Of a DNA stretch of 64,000 nt, positions 10,957 through 22,702 are shown one piece after another. The DNA comes from Arenicola marina (taxonomy: Eukaryota > Annelida > Polychaeta > Arenicolidae), in the NCBI GenBank assembly GCA_964019135.1, contig OZ025258.1, positions 12,555,771 through 12,619,770 of the forward strand. Reading direction: 5' to 3'. The notes below the pieces were generated by a model. The model did not search any database and was not told the DNA's origin. It saw only the letters and a program-made list of their open reading frames with translations. The position numbers and the translations under genes were made by a program. Position 1 is the stretch's first letter. The number at the start of each line of letters is the position of its first letter.

Positions 10957-12633
10957 GGTGTAGCTATTAGAGAAAGTTGGTGGGTACATAGTTTAAATTT
11001 AACACTGTTTAGCTTCCCTAGTTTAGGGTCATTTCCCGAAATCCCACATTCTTGTCTATCATTTTTATATTTATTATGTGAACATTGTGTCAAGAATCGA
11101 ATAAAACCTTGAAACAAAGATTTGCCAGTGAGTAGCAATGCGAAACAAAGATTCTCTCACGTATTGAACAGAGCCCTCAAAGATGTTGTCATCCAATGAA
11201 TAAAACCCTGAAACAAAGATTCCCTCGCGCACTGAACAGACCTCTCAAAGAGTCTGTCACCCAATGAATAAAACCCTGAAATAAAGAAACGCGTCGACTA
11301 TATTATAAAACAAATGTGATGTCGCGCACTACATGGAAACCCTGAAACAAAGACTGTCGATCACGCATTGGATAGAACCAGGAAAGAGGGATACTGCAAC
11401 GGTTGTTTTCGGTATTAATCCCAATGTTGTCCAGTTTCTTGGACACTGAATATGTCTATAGGGTAGTTGAAAACGTTATCTAGCTTGCATTGCAAGGGTG
11501 CATCGGTATTTATCAAGAGGGGGAAACGAACTTGGCCGTAAGTTGCAATTACCCGCTCGCGTGGCCACAATGAACAAATTCGGTGTAAAGGTTTCACCGC
11601 CACTAACTCGAGTTTCCGTTTAGTTTAGGGATATTTTCTTCATTTTCTTCATTCTCATATCGTTTTACCTGAGCTCAAGCCTCAGTCAGACCCAAGATGG
11701 ACGAGTTTGACAGTGATGTCATTAGGAGAGAGGTGATGCTAAAAGTACAGGCAGCGTTTTTTTTATAAACAACAAATTCAAACACCCTCCAGCAACGTAT
11801 TGCGGCGATCATAATGAATGCAGACGTTCAGCACACCACCGAGCGGTTTACTTTCAGAGGCTGCTCAATTACTGTACATCTAACGGCAGCAGCTTATGAT
11901 GAGTAATTTGCCTGTTCATCCCTTTCAGTATGCAATGGAAATCACGAGCAGACATCCGGCGACTGGGTGTACGTTTACAAACAACATAATGGCTCATCTT
12001 TATCCATATAGCATAGGTTCCCACATCTGTATAAACAATGTTGCTGTTGTTTGCGTAACCATTTGGGTCATTTAAAAAGATTAATCTTATACATGTATAC
12101 CGGTTCTACGGATTAAACCGATATTGCCTTCTTTCGGAAAATAATTCGATGAGTGATAGCTGACAAATATATGTGGAAAGAGAAACCAATTAAATCAAAT
12201 ACTAGTGTCTTAAGTCATTATTGCGCCCGAGAAGGTAAACTTGAGCAGAGAAACCTCCCGGGACAATGAAATGAAAATTCCAGGATTCAAACCCACGACC
12301 TGTTGATCTGCAGCTCAGCTGCTTATCAAGTGAGCTAGGTAGACTGTAATGTATTGCATCTCCCCGATCCCAAATTCAAATTAGCAAATCAAAGAGCACA
12401 ATGCTATGATGACGATTTTCGTCATAATTATTATCATTGTATTGTGGAGGTTTTGCCTGACAGTGACACTCAATCTGCTGACGAGCGCGTGTCAGCCATC
12501 TATTTAGTGTTTTTTTAGTGGTTAAATCTCGGAATACCGACAATAAATATAACCTATGTTATCTCGGATGGCTTGGACGTTATTTAACATGTTATCTAAG
12601 TAATAGTATCTCATATTTCAGGTGTTATTTGGT
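10957..12633. repeat. Dispersed repeat, copy 2
   Basis: This is the second copy of the 5,333-7,394 repeat, contiguous across the place where copy 1 has a 200-N gap. Its right end (CAGGTGTTATTTGGT, 12,633) is the same as in copy 1, so the right boundary is well defined. It lacks the ~175-base segment present in copy 1 near 7,000-7,170. Confidence 0.8.
12218..12343 (-). mobile_element. tRNA-derived SINE in repeat copy 2
   Basis: This is the counterpart of the SINE at 6,790-6,932, with the same A-box and B-box-like sequences on the minus strand and the body phrase TCCCGGGAGGTTTCTCTG. It was part of the repeat before duplication. Confidence 0.7.
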
Positions 12634-13742
12634 CCCCTTGAGTCGTCCCCCTTCTCATCTGTAGATCTATGTAGAACTGTAGAGGTTCAGTATATATGAT
12701 CTGTATTTCTATGGGTCATGTTTATGTACGCTAGTCTGACACGCACTCTTAAGCATCATAACGCCCTACATTTAGGTCTTGACGCCCAGCGTTTGATAGG
12801 GCCAGTCACCCCCTAGCGAGTCGTCCCTGTACCATAGTCATTTATAAGGTTGCTACCTGGAGATTTCAAGTTCCGACCTGCATAGATATGGCCATGTAAT
12901 TGTGCCAATAAAATTACGCTGGTTAGCTGTGTTATTAACTAGAACATTTCGTTGCGTATTATATCACCGTCGGCGCTTGCCCTGTATGATGCATAAGCCA
13001 TGCCTTATTCAGATCTCGATTAAATCAGAAGTAGTCCAGCTAACAAGTTAACGTCATGACAACGTTTTTTGCGGGTTTGGTTTGGGTTGAGATAACGTAA
13101 ACAATGTATGGTTTTTTTTTACGTTGCCCGAACGTTTTCAGATAACGTCAGCTTTTTGTGAGAAACAACTGCGTATATGTTAAATTAATCAGAAGCATGA
13201 TTGCCAAATACAATCAACTACACATTGGTTTCATGATGTCAAACTTTTCAGGTAACGTCCTAACGTTGGGAAAACGTCCACTCCCGACTTCTCACCATTT
13301 TGTATTTATAACAACTGCTACACGCAGCAAAGTTTTATTAGTCACTAGAAATGGCAAATGTTTTTTTTCTATGGGATAAAGGCAAGAAAATATTACTTCA
13401 ATGTTTGCGAAGTCGACGAATAGCTAATAGTTCCATGCACAGGTTAATTTGCCTGTTTATCCGCCAACTAGCCACTGGCAATTCCGTGTCATCCTCGGTA
13501 CTAGATAGTCCCAAAACGCCCAGGGTCGTTACAGTATGCATAATAAAAAATCGTTTTACTGCTGATTATTCGCTTCGCCGTAATGTTCCTTAGCATGGAA
13601 CCGAGTAAACATCTACACTGTTTGCCAGGCGGTATCGCTATCTAAACCCAATATGATTGATCCATATGATCATGATTGAAACGCAGCGTACAGTCAGTAA
13701 CACGAACATGCATGAAGCCATCGATGAAACCATGTTTACGAT
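12634..13742. other. Intergenic, no gene seen
   Basis: Between about 13,020 and 13,290 the tetranucleotide AACGT or its variant TAACGT recurs about ten times in 270 bases. The other ORFs here are short and show no family resemblance. Confidence 0.5.
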
Positions 13743-13975
13743 TGGTTGGTTGGTTATTATGGACGCTTTAACCACTTTTGGTCATATCGCGTCAATGAGA
13801 GAAGGAAGGGAGAGTGGAGCCATGTCCCCGGGGGTAACCCCCTACTCTTTACGAAGAAATACATGGGATCTTTATCCTGTGACCACACAGATATTGCCAC
13901 TGCAGGGCTCGAACTACCGATCTATGTGCCGTTAGGCTTTCAGGTGGCCAGAGCACTCAATGCGAGGGCTCTAAG
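13743..13975 (-). mobile_element. tRNA-derived SINE (family shared with 14.4 kb and BEN intron)
   Basis: On the minus strand an A-box-like TGCTCTGGCCACCTGAAAGCC is followed by a B-box-like GGTAGTTCGAGCCCTGCAG. The plus-strand blocks GTCATATCGCGTCAATG, GGAGCCATGTCC and CCCCCTACTCTTTACGAAG are shared with 14,428-14,655. Confidence 0.7.
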
Positions 13976-14427
13976 TCTCCATGTTTACGAGATAAAGAGT
14001 TCTGAAATCAAAGGCCTCGAGCACAGAGACTAGGAACAGAGTAATATTTCTCCGGATATTACAGAAAGAAATGATCGCCAAAAATATGGAAAGTAAAGTT
14101 AAATTAGTTACATCGCTGTTTTTGCGCTGATATCTAATCCTCGCCTAAAGATCGAACCTCCAACATATTAAAATATGGAACGCGCTCGTTGGTAAAAACG
14201 TAGCGACATCCGCGAGCGTACGTTCACCGCTAATTATTTAATTAAACAAGCGTGTTCATAATATTATATGTTGCAGAGAATAATCAGTTCCGTGCGTATT
14301 CAAAGACACGCATGGGTTCTCACATTCAGCATTTCAAAGAAGCTATAAGCTTGCATATATTTGATCACATACACATGACATACAGAAACTGAACAGATGT
14401 TAAACTTTCTTCTACAGGTGCTGTCTG

Positions 14428-14655
14428 GTTGGTTGTATATTTTGGATGCTTTAATGAATGCTGGTCATAACGCGTCAATGGGAGAAGGAAGTGAAGAGCG
14501 GAGCCATGTCGTCGGGGTGACCCCCTACTCTTTGTGAAGGAGGACATGGGATCTTAATCCTGCCACCACACAGACATGACCACAACGGGACTCGAACCAC
14601 CGAACCACATGCGTGCCGTTAGGGTATCAGGTGGCTATTGCAAAATTGCTGTTGG
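14428..14655 (-). mobile_element. tRNA-derived SINE, second nearby copy
   Basis: Same family and orientation as 13,743-13,975, with the blocks GGTCATAACGCGTCAATGGG, CCCCCTACTCTTTGTGAAGG and CACACAGACATGACCACAAC. The B-box-like sequence on the minus strand is GGTGGTTCGAGTCCC. Confidence 0.7.
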
Positions 14656-15481
14656 AGGAATCTCCAAATAGGCGAAGGATCTTGCCTGGGAAGAAGTGTA
14701 TACCACAATTCATATGCATAATAGATATGCATCAGTGTAAAACATTTACATAATATCAATATTAATTCTTCTCAGCTTTTTAAGCTGTTAATTTCAGCTT
14801 TACATGTATAACGTTATCTATATATATATGCAGTCTTCCAGAATAATTGTTACACTCGATTTCTGGCTTGAGAATATTAATGATGGATTTATTCAATATC
14901 AAATAAATTAATATATATAAATTGTATAGGCAATTTTACTAAAGCTATTTGGTTCCTTCTTCTGAATATACAATTGACATACACTTTTTTTATTTATTCA
15001 TCAATAAAGCGCAAAGCAAATCAATTAACTATGTCGTGTATATAATATACTGGTGGGCTGTGGGCAACGGAGCTTCAAGCTTTGTCATGTGCAAAATTTC
15101 TTTGGATATTACAGAAAGAATCAAAGAAAGCCAGAAATGGGACATACATACGTTCGCCCATAATTATTGATTCAACGAATGTATTGTAGTGAATTAGCCT
15201 TATACGGTATCTGCCCTCATGAGATGTTAAGAATGTCTGAGAGTAATTATAATTATATTATTGCACTAATGGGGAGTGGCTAACTTCAAGTTACGGAAGG
15301 GTGGTTATAAAGACAGTTGCCGTCATCTAATTATGACGTGGCTAGTGCGTGTGTTGCTACGTTACTTTGGTATTGATGTCGTCACATACAGGTGAGAAAC
15401 CAGGTAACGAAAACTTGATGTTGTGACTGGTGTGACGACTACTGATTTGGCCGTCGGTTACTACTATTATTCTTATCGCTG
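14656..15481. other. AT-rich intergenic, no gene seen
   Basis: TATATA-rich stretches occur near 14,815-14,830 and 14,905-14,925. I see no coding or structural feature here. Confidence 0.5.
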
Positions 15482-16010
15482 GGGAAATTGGGTATAAATA
15501 GAGGTGGGATTGGTAGTTTGGTTGGATTCCGCGGAAATACTTGTCAGTAAGTACATCTGCCTTCGTGACAGTGCCATTGGCGTATTAAAGCTGCATACTC
15601 AAGTGAAAGACTACTACAGTGTTTACTACTGCACTATCAAGCAAACAGCCTGTCACGGCGCGCCGAACTGTCAATACGAGGAATTTGTATAGGCTTTGCC
15701 TGCTTTCCAATTGCCAAATAAAAATATGTTTAAACCAATACGCTGCCGCAATGATAATTATTATCAACACTTTAATATTATATAATATTATTAACATTAT
15801 AGAATATTAAAGTGTTTAATCAAACAGTTTGTCTAACAGGGGTTCTCCCCTTTACGATCCAATTTATGCGAAAATAAATGACGCGAATATTTTTGGCAGC
15901 CACCATTGCTGTTTACATGGGAAGAGACATCAGGAGGCGACGTGTTTCATTCGTTAGATGGCGCTATATGTGCCGTCACTTTTAGCGTTTCAAAAATGAT
16001 TAGCGATTTG
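15482..16010. repeat. Dispersed repeat with TATAAATAG motif, copy 2
   Basis: The longer counterpart of 9,881-10,235. It opens with GGGGAAATTGGGTATAAATAG, a good TATA-box match, followed by GAGGTGGGATTGG. It ends near GCCGTCACTTTTAGCGTTTCA. About 100 AT-rich bases near 15,720-15,810 are absent from copy 1. Confidence 0.7.
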
Positions 16011-16689
16011 AAACGTTTTCATACTTTGAGACGGGAAAAAAAGAAAGAAAAGGACCCTCATTTCCAGAGCACACGCTGCTGAGCGGGCATGTGAGGCAGT
16101 GGACATCAGCACGTTGTTTGAAGTGCACAAACGTCTTAACGTAATCGGTGAGGGATCAGCCTTTTTTCGTGCGAACGCTGTGGGGACATATATGAATCCG
16201 AGTATAGGTTTCACATCTGCAAGAGGACATCATGGCCACATCAATGAAAACAAATCCAGGAAAACACATCACAGGAGATAAGATATGGCCAAGTCCCTAA
16301 AACAACAAATTGTAATGATGCCCATATCAATATTACATTGCAAAGAAAGTGGTTACGTTTTTCACGGAACAAACATCGGAATCTGAACGGGCTACGGAAC
16401 GCGATTGGGGTGCAGCCAAAGCCGAGCATCGTGTCATAAAGTAAACTATAAAGGAATAAGGTCTTACAAATCGCAATACGGTGTTAAATTTTTTTATTTC
16501 AAATGGTTGAAAGTAGGTCTGGACTGAGGTTAATGCAGGCTACAAATGAATTTGTAACAAATAATTTTGTAATCCCCAAAACATTTCACCAACCCATGGT
16601 GTTGTTTTTATGATAATCTATATCACACAATGGCTGTTGTAGTGATAGACAATACCCCGTATCACACTTCGCTCACGGATGACACGAAA
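16011..16689. other. Intergenic, no gene seen
   Basis: A short ORF at 16,099-16,281 shows no family resemblance. No repeats other than AT-rich runs are apparent. Confidence 0.4.
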
Positions 16690-16862
16690 TGTTGGGTGTT
16701 TTAGGCGGCTTTTGTGCACACAAGGCCTAAACTCGACCAAGGAACTGCCCGGGACGATGAAAGATGAATGGATGAAACATGCCTCAGATTAGAACCCAGG
16801 ACCTATTGATCTTCCGTCTAGTGCGTAAACCACTACACCAGTGAAGTCCCGGATAAAAACAA
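16690..16862 (-). mobile_element. tRNA-derived SINE with CCCGGG core
   Basis: On the minus strand the head reads GGTGTAGTGGTTTACGCACT (A-box-like) and GGTCCTGGGTTCTAATC (B-box-like), then the body CGTCCCGGGCAGTTCCTTGG. The body matches the bodies of the SINEs at 6.8 and 29.7 kb although the heads differ. Confidence 0.65.
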
Positions 16863-17139
16863 GTGTCCATCGTCATTCGCAAAGAAACAAAATAATACGA
16901 GACTGGCTTGATGAGAAAGGTATATATGTTGGAGGAGTCTACATACACATACTTATGAGACAAGCACACTTTTTTATACAAGGAAGCGCTTACTTCCCAA
17001 ACCAGTGAGTCTAAGTAATACCATGTAAAACTATTGGTAGAAGTTGCTTGATATTCGAAACGCGATCAGTTACTGGCCCACAAGCTGTAAAAAACCCATC
17101 CCTTTTAGGAATTCAGAACGAGGAAGACTTCAAAAAACC

Positions 17140-17361
17140 AGAAACGACAAGGCCTCACTACCGATCCGACAAGAGATACAAGGTGGATGTCCTCGCCAAG
17201 GAGTCTGGCCACACATCCGGCGCCATACCCTTCGGCTACGTACCGCCTTACCATGGCAATCTCGACCCCATTGAGATGGTGTGGGCGGTAGAGAGGGGCC
17301 ACGTGGCTATCCGAAACTTCACTTAAGTCAGGGAGGACGTCCGCCAATGGCTGAAGAATTA
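17140..17361 (+). pseudogene. Tc1/mariner-like (DDE_3) transposase tail
   Basis: The reading frame contains PPYHGNLDPIEMVW, the classic end of the IS630-Tc1-mariner catalytic core, where PYHxxLNPIE-W carries the third acidic residue. It is followed by GHVAIRNFT, then after one stop codon by VREDVRQWLKN, which fits the usual C-terminal helix. Only the last ~75 residues are recognisable; the DNA-binding and first catalytic parts are absent or too decayed. It is a dead fragment. Confidence 0.7.
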
Positions 17362-17364
17362 AAT

Positions 17365-17849
17365 TTCGTCCCAACCACAGTAGTATTCTACAAACTAAAT
17401 AGGTACATGCATGCATCACTGGCTTTTTATGAATCCTTTTTGTATCAAGCGGTATTTACTTTCGATAATGTTTACAATTATGGGTAAATAGGTACATCTC
17501 GGTGTATGAGTCAGAAATTCACATCTCATCATATTATGTTTCAATTTGATGTATTATTTCATGTCACAAATATTGGAGATTAAAACAGGAAACACATACT
17601 TTGCAAAACCAACTTAAGATTTATAAAGGGAATGCGGTCGCACACGAACGCAGGATTAGGAGACTAGACAACCGGTGCTCACCGCGGTATCAATGCGCGT
17701 AACATTTACATATATAGTGGGGATTGCAATCCGACTAGTTCTAATTATCGGTGTATTGTTAGCTATGTTCCGATGTTTTGTATCTGAGCTCTACGACTGT
17801 CCATCTATAAACGCAGGTAAAGCGCAACGTAAACCTATGAGGGCCTACA
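17365..17849. other. Intergenic, no gene seen
   Basis: I see no gene, repeat family or motif of note in this stretch. Confidence 0.4.
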
Positions 17850-18084
17850 CATAAATCAACGGGCACTAGGTCCCCGGAGAAACAAATCTAATAGTCCCGA
17901 ATATCGAAGTCGTGAATAAATATCCGCATGACAAAGAAAGAAACTAACCACCGAGCAGACCTAATCAGTCTCCGTGACAGACGCAACAACTCACTCATCC
18001 CGATAGAGGACAGTCATTCCGTCTATATGCGTTAGCGAGACACCCGCTGCCGGAAGAATGCGCGAAACCTATAAGTCTAACTAG

Positions 18085-18384
18085 GAGCGCGTTTGTTTAT
18101 TCTCAACCTGTTGAAGGTTTAATGTTTACGTTTAGCTGTGTTGCAGAATCTTCAACCTAAACGTGTTGAGGATAAAAAAATGCATTTATTGTGTGTTGGG
18201 GTTTCCGTTGAATATGTTGACGTCATGGTGTAAACCAATGTGTCAACAAGGTTGAACTTGTTGACAAAGTTGAAGTAAACTTGTTGAGGTTTCATTTTTG
18301 TTGAGAATAAAAAAACGCGCTTGAGCAGGTTTACGTTTAAGGTTTGTTTAAACTTAAACCTGTTGAAAATAAACAAACGCGCTC
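18085..18384. mobile_element. 300-bp MITE with GAGCGCGTTTGTTTATT termini
   Basis: The left end GAGCGCGTTTGTTTATTCTC is the near-perfect reverse complement of the right end. TAG is duplicated at 18,082-18,084 and 18,385-18,387. Copy B retains a single uninterrupted AACTAGGTCAGG at 31,394-31,405, which is the unoccupied site. The interior is a patchwork of GTTGA/TCAAC-rich sequence with no coding potential. A 3-bp target duplication suggests the PIF/Harbinger or CACTA group, but TAG is not the usual TWA, so the superfamily is open. Confidence 0.85.
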
Positions 18385-19544
18385 TAGGTCAGGTCGACGT
18401 CAGGTCAAGGTTACATAGCAGGGCTTCACGTGCCCGGAGATCACTGGTCCCGTGCGTCACGATGACGCAATATTAGAGTTCTATCTTTCGGCGAACGACA
18501 GGTTAAAATGGCGGCGGCAGTTACGCTTTGAAACGAATCCGATATCCTTAAATATCTCAAATTATTGAAACCATCCATCCAATTTTAATGTAAATTTATG
18601 ACAATAGTGTTTATATATTTATTTGGCAGCCTTTTTATAATTAAAGTAGCCAATATTTGATACCAGTATGGAGATTATTCCTGATGGGTTTCTAGCTTTT
18701 AAACTGATTTTAGCTTTTCTTTAATTACTGGGGTTAGCCAAGTGGGGTCCAGTGTGTAGCCTGAGGGTTTGTTAATTTCCCCTAATACCGTGCTGGCCTA
18801 CAATAGACGCATCATTCCTAGGGTTGGACGCCATATGTACGTCAAAAAACGTTATGATCTGATTTTCGAAGCGCCCGAGAGACATTTGAACTGAACGTTA
18901 TGATACTAATTCTTCCTATTATATTAAAGATTTTCAGATAAGCTATATTTTAATTCCGAATATCTAGATAATCCGCACATATGCATCATATTTCAGTGAA
19001 AACCGCGGTAACTTCTTGCTCATGGGCGCAGCCATTCTACTTTTGTGAACCGCGTTGTAATTGGCTGAGCAACCACTATGTTGTTAAACGCGCTCTCACT
19101 GGCTTATCTACCGCCATGTATTGTAACGTGTCATTATTTAGGTCGCTATGGAAAGACAATATAGTCGTCGGTAACCAATTTATGTAGTACCTATAGAGAA
19201 ATTATAGATGCATGAAAACAATGGGGTATTTAGGGTTTTCAGGGTTTCTGGGGTTATCAGGCTTTTAGCAAGTATAAAAGGGAAAGCAGACGACAAATTA
19301 GGGTTCTTCTGTTTATTCCTTGGTATACAGCCGCTTGAGAGCTGTAAAATTATTTGGCGAGGGAATCCGTAGACGGCAGTATGACCGTGAGTAACATACA
19401 GTAAGCTTAGTCTCTCAATCTGGCCTACCTGATGGCTTAGGGGACAAGTATGTGAACCCTAAGGGGTTATTTATTTGTAAATAATATTGTAAATAAGATT
19501 GTACTTAGGGAAACTTATTGTTCTCTATACTATAGACTTATAAT

Positions 19545-19680
19545 AGATAGAGATGGTCAGTCGACTGGTGTTGTGGCACCAATATTTATGAATCACTACA
19601 GTTCTTCTATAGATAGAGATGGTCAAACGACTGGTGCCTGGCCAACCATATTCAATTTTATAAATTATAGATTATAGCGA
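19545..19680. repeat. Minisatellite with ATAGATAGAGATGGTC unit
   Basis: Two copies of a ~60-70 base unit containing ATAGATAGAGATGGTCAN and CGACTGGTG. More copies occur at the matching place in copy B (36,330-36,540) and a single copy near 21,985. Confidence 0.75.
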
Positions 19681-19796
19681 GCGTAGCGAGCCCTTTAGAT
19701 AACACACACGTAAAAAACTGACAAAATCTGTATCTTCATCCCATAGTGTAAAGAGCGAAAAAAAATTAACAGGAAGTCGACCCCCAGCGTAACATG

Positions 19797-19834
19797 TTTG
19801 CGCATGCGTTTAAATGCATTGTGGGAAATGTCAT
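19797..19834. promoter_or_regulatory. NRF1-like and ZNF143-like sites
   Basis: TTTGCGCATGCGTTT is a strong NRF1-type palindrome. It is followed within 15 bases by GCATTGTGGGAAATG, close to the ZNF143/Staf element. Both mark TATA-less promoters in animals. CGCGCG-rich sequence follows near 20,000. No confirmed gene starts here. Confidence 0.4.
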
Positions 19835-20137
19835 GTTTATTTTTTTGTCAAAAACTTATATGCAGCCCAAACCCGCACATTCACAAAAGAATGTACATAA
19901 TTGGTAGATAATTCACATACAAAAACATAATTTCAACTGATGAAACGCTGATCATAGCGACAACATGCATGTTTCCACTCTCCTGACAGAGGGCGCTCAA
20001 CACGCGCGCGCGCTGCATTTTCTTGGTGGCAGCACAAGTCGAACGCGCAGACGACAGTTTCAGATCTGTCAGCAGTTTAGCAGGATTCGTTGATGTTACA
20101 ACATGTTAACGTCTAGTCTAGCTTCTGTAATTTTTTA

Positions 20138-21180
20138 TCAAGGTTGGTGATACATTAAAGTGCTAAGGTAACTTATTTGTGTCATATTTAGATCTAGCCT
20201 AGGAGGTAGATCTATTTGACAGTTCATGAGGCGCCAGTGTAGGATCCATAGAACAGTTTTGACCCTGACCAGGGGACCATTTGACGCTTTTAGCTAATGT
20301 TTACTGAGCCTTTCAGTAAAATAGACTTCTAATTGACTAGATCTAATATAGATCTAGCTGGAAGTTAAGTTAATGTAAGTTCCCTAGATCTAGTTTAAGT
20401 TGGATCTAAGCTTTAAACAATTTGAGGCAAAAATTGCTTCGTTAACGTTAAAACATGTTTATAGATCTAAGACTAAGACTTAGGATCCAGATCTAAATTT
20501 AGATCCGTTAGGCCTACAATCTAGTTTAGCTTTTGTAAATATAGATCTAGATCAAGGTTGGGCATCCAATAAGTGCTAGATCTAACGTCACATTTAAAAC
20601 ATATGAGTTTCACCACTTATTTGTGTCACATTTAATTAACTGGGTTATTTGACAGTTCATCAGGCGTCCGTGCAGGATCCGTCAAAAAATGTTGACTGGT
20701 TCCTGGACAGGCTAAAGGAACCATTTGATTGGGACAACCGTCTTTTAGCCTTTCATTAAAATAGACTCCTAATACAGATCTATCTGGATCTAAGCTTTAA
20801 AAAAAATTGATGCAAAAATTGCTGTTGTTAACTGATTTTTAACAAAACTTTTAATTAAGCTTAGTCTACATCTAGAGATAAGTTAGATCTATTAAGACCT
20901 TCGAACATCTATCCATTGGCATTCTTTAATAAGCTTACTTTAAAAAGTAACCTTACTCTAATTATCGAATCAAAAGCAAAATCTGTGTTCATTCAAGTGG
21001 GCTGTTTGAAAGTTCATCAGGCGTCTGTGTTTTTTTTGGTTTATAACAAACCCTTCACTTAAGATTAGTCTACATCTAGAGATAAGTTATCAAGATCTTC
21101 GAACATCTATCCATTAGCGTTCTTTATTATATTCAAAAATTAGTACAGTAGTCCAATTATCAAATCAAAACAAGTTGTGC
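20138..21180. repeat. AGATCT-rich diverged tandem repeats
   Basis: Three diverged units can be traced by the anchor GACAGTTCATSAGGCG, at about 20,218, 20,651 and 21,009. A second anchor, TCTACATCTAGAGATAAGTTA, occurs at about 20,868 and 21,070. The stretch holds about ten AGATCT hexamers, far above the one expected per ~4 kb. It may be an old composite element. Confidence 0.7.
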
Positions 21181-21293
21181 TCCCCTTCTTTAGTATATCT
21201 ATTTCCAAACTAAAAGCTTCTATCACAGCTGCGTGTCATTTGGGATCTCTGTCTATCGTAGACTACTTATTGCTGGTGTTCCTGCGTTGAATA

Positions 21294-21586
21294 ATGGCGG
21301 ACCACACTTACATAAAAAAGTATTCAGAGTGCTTCACACTGGGTAACCGTAACACAACCCAGTCAACCAGTCGCCCAGTTTCAAGTTCTAGAGATCTTGA
21401 GCATAATTACTCACGCTTATTACATGAGCTGAGTCGTGAAGTTACAAATCCAAATCAGGGAGCAGGAAGACAGGAACATAATTATTGCCGGCCACATCTA
21501 TCTGACCATGGCACTTTACCTACACCATGCAATGATCCCTCCCCACAAAACACGGCACTTTTAAACTTTGAGAACGAACATTTTCG
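21294..21586 (+). CDS. Candidate first coding exon, unknown product
   Basis: An ATG in good context (ATAATGGCG) opens a frame of at least 97 codons (MADHTYIKKYSECFTLGN...). The product is hydrophilic, Ser/Arg/Asn/His-rich and resembles nothing I know. A possible donor CG|GTCAGT lies at 21,587; otherwise the frame ends at 21,680. It sits downstream of NRF1/ZNF143-like promoter sites but also inside a repeat-rich block. It could be a real first exon, part of the repeat, or chance. Confidence 0.25.
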
Positions 21587-21680
21587 GTCAGTAACTTTTT
21601 TTCATTGCCTTAGCATATTTTTAGATGGCAATTTCTCTCGAACAAAACTTTACAGATCACAAATAAAGCAACCTAGGTAG

Positions 21681-22689
21681 ATCTAACCTAAATCATGACA
21701 GATTTTGTGAGGGGCAGGTCATTTGACTACAAATCAAATGTACTACTAGACTACTAGATCTACTTTTTCAGTACCAAAACTTTGATATTAAATATACAAA
21801 ATAGCATAATATGTAAAACTTCACCTTTAAAAAGAACAAGTCATAAGGTTATGAGAAACAGTTTAGCCCAGTTATCATCAGTGGGGGTCCAAAAAATTGC
21901 TTCACAACAAAGTCAAAAGCCTACGCTCGCCTCCTAGGTTTTACCTACAACATATTAGATCTAGCCTGGTTCTAAATAGGCTTATAATAGATAGAGATGG
22001 TCAAAGGGCCGATGCCGGGACATCAGTATACATGTAACATGTAACTACTATCCGGAACGTTTAATACAATTATAGGTATCTAGCAGAACCTATCGACTTG
22101 GGTGTCTTTACTTCTAGCCCAGTGAACTTAACCCTTCTGACAACAAGCTGATAGGCAGAAGAGTCAAGCAATTGACTTTAAATTGAATGCATCCTATGGT
22201 CCAAGTAATGTCTAAAGAAAGGGTCGAGGCGATTAGGAGAGGTAGGTTCGTCGTCATAATCGACAATCATTCATCGAAGCGAGCTGGGTGATGGAATATG
22301 CTACTTTTTTGACCATGTGTATGGCATGGCTCGTACACCCCCGTTAGGGTTGAGGTCGTGAGGGTCATGCGTCCACTTTACTTCGAGCTTCTGTACGTCG
22401 AGCCGACTCTCGAAGGGACACAGATATTTAATCTATTATGTCTGTGGTTCGTTAATGGTCCTCTAGGCCTACATGCTAGCTTTAGATAAGCGAGCTTTAA
22501 TCCCGACTAAACAGAGAAGGGAATTAGCTAAACACAACCCGCCCAATTCTTCATCGGAGATAACGAACCTGGGTTGACTACAAATAAAAGCTAAATTTCG
22601 CCACAGTCCAAAGCGATTTAAGCGCCCCCTAACGGCGGCAGCAACCCGCGGACAGCGAAATCCGCTACACTTCCCGTTCAACATTCCTG
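21681..22689. other. Intergenic, no gene seen
   Basis: This includes a single ATAGATAGAGATGGTC unit near 21,985 after TAGATCTAGCCTGGTTCTA, a phrase that also follows the minisatellite in copy B near 36,538. A CpG-rich patch precedes the X-box at 22,690. Confidence 0.4.
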
Positions 22690-22702
22690 GTTGCTAGGCA
22701 AC
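22690..22702. promoter_or_regulatory. RFX X-box-like palindrome
   Basis: GTTGCTAGGCAAC is a palindromic match to the RFX-factor X-box, within a CpG-rich patch (22,610-22,700). RFX sites mark ciliary and other promoters. No gene start is visible beside it. Confidence 0.4.

Larger units (their letters stand above)
17850..19690. repeat. Repeated segment, copy A
   Basis: This matches copy B (31,148-32,255 plus 35,739-36,540), from GGCCTACACATAAATCAA through GCCTGNCCNACCATATT. Copy A carries a 300-bp terminal-inverted-repeat insertion at 18,085-18,384 that B lacks. B carries one that A lacks at the site corresponding to 18,442-18,447, plus a 3.5-kb insertion near the site corresponding to about 18,908. 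No long reading frame is shared. It could be a large non-autonomous element or a segmental duplication. Confidence 0.8.

Noticed and set aside
9881-16010. The repeats at 9,881 and 15,482 as long terminal repeats of one element
   Set aside because: They have no TG...CA ends, differ in length, and no retroelement coding sequence lies between them.
19229-19262. TTAGGG-like telomeric sequence (also near 36,010)
   Set aside because: Only isolated AGGGTTT-type words occur, not a tandem telomere repeat, and they are part of repeated segments A and B.
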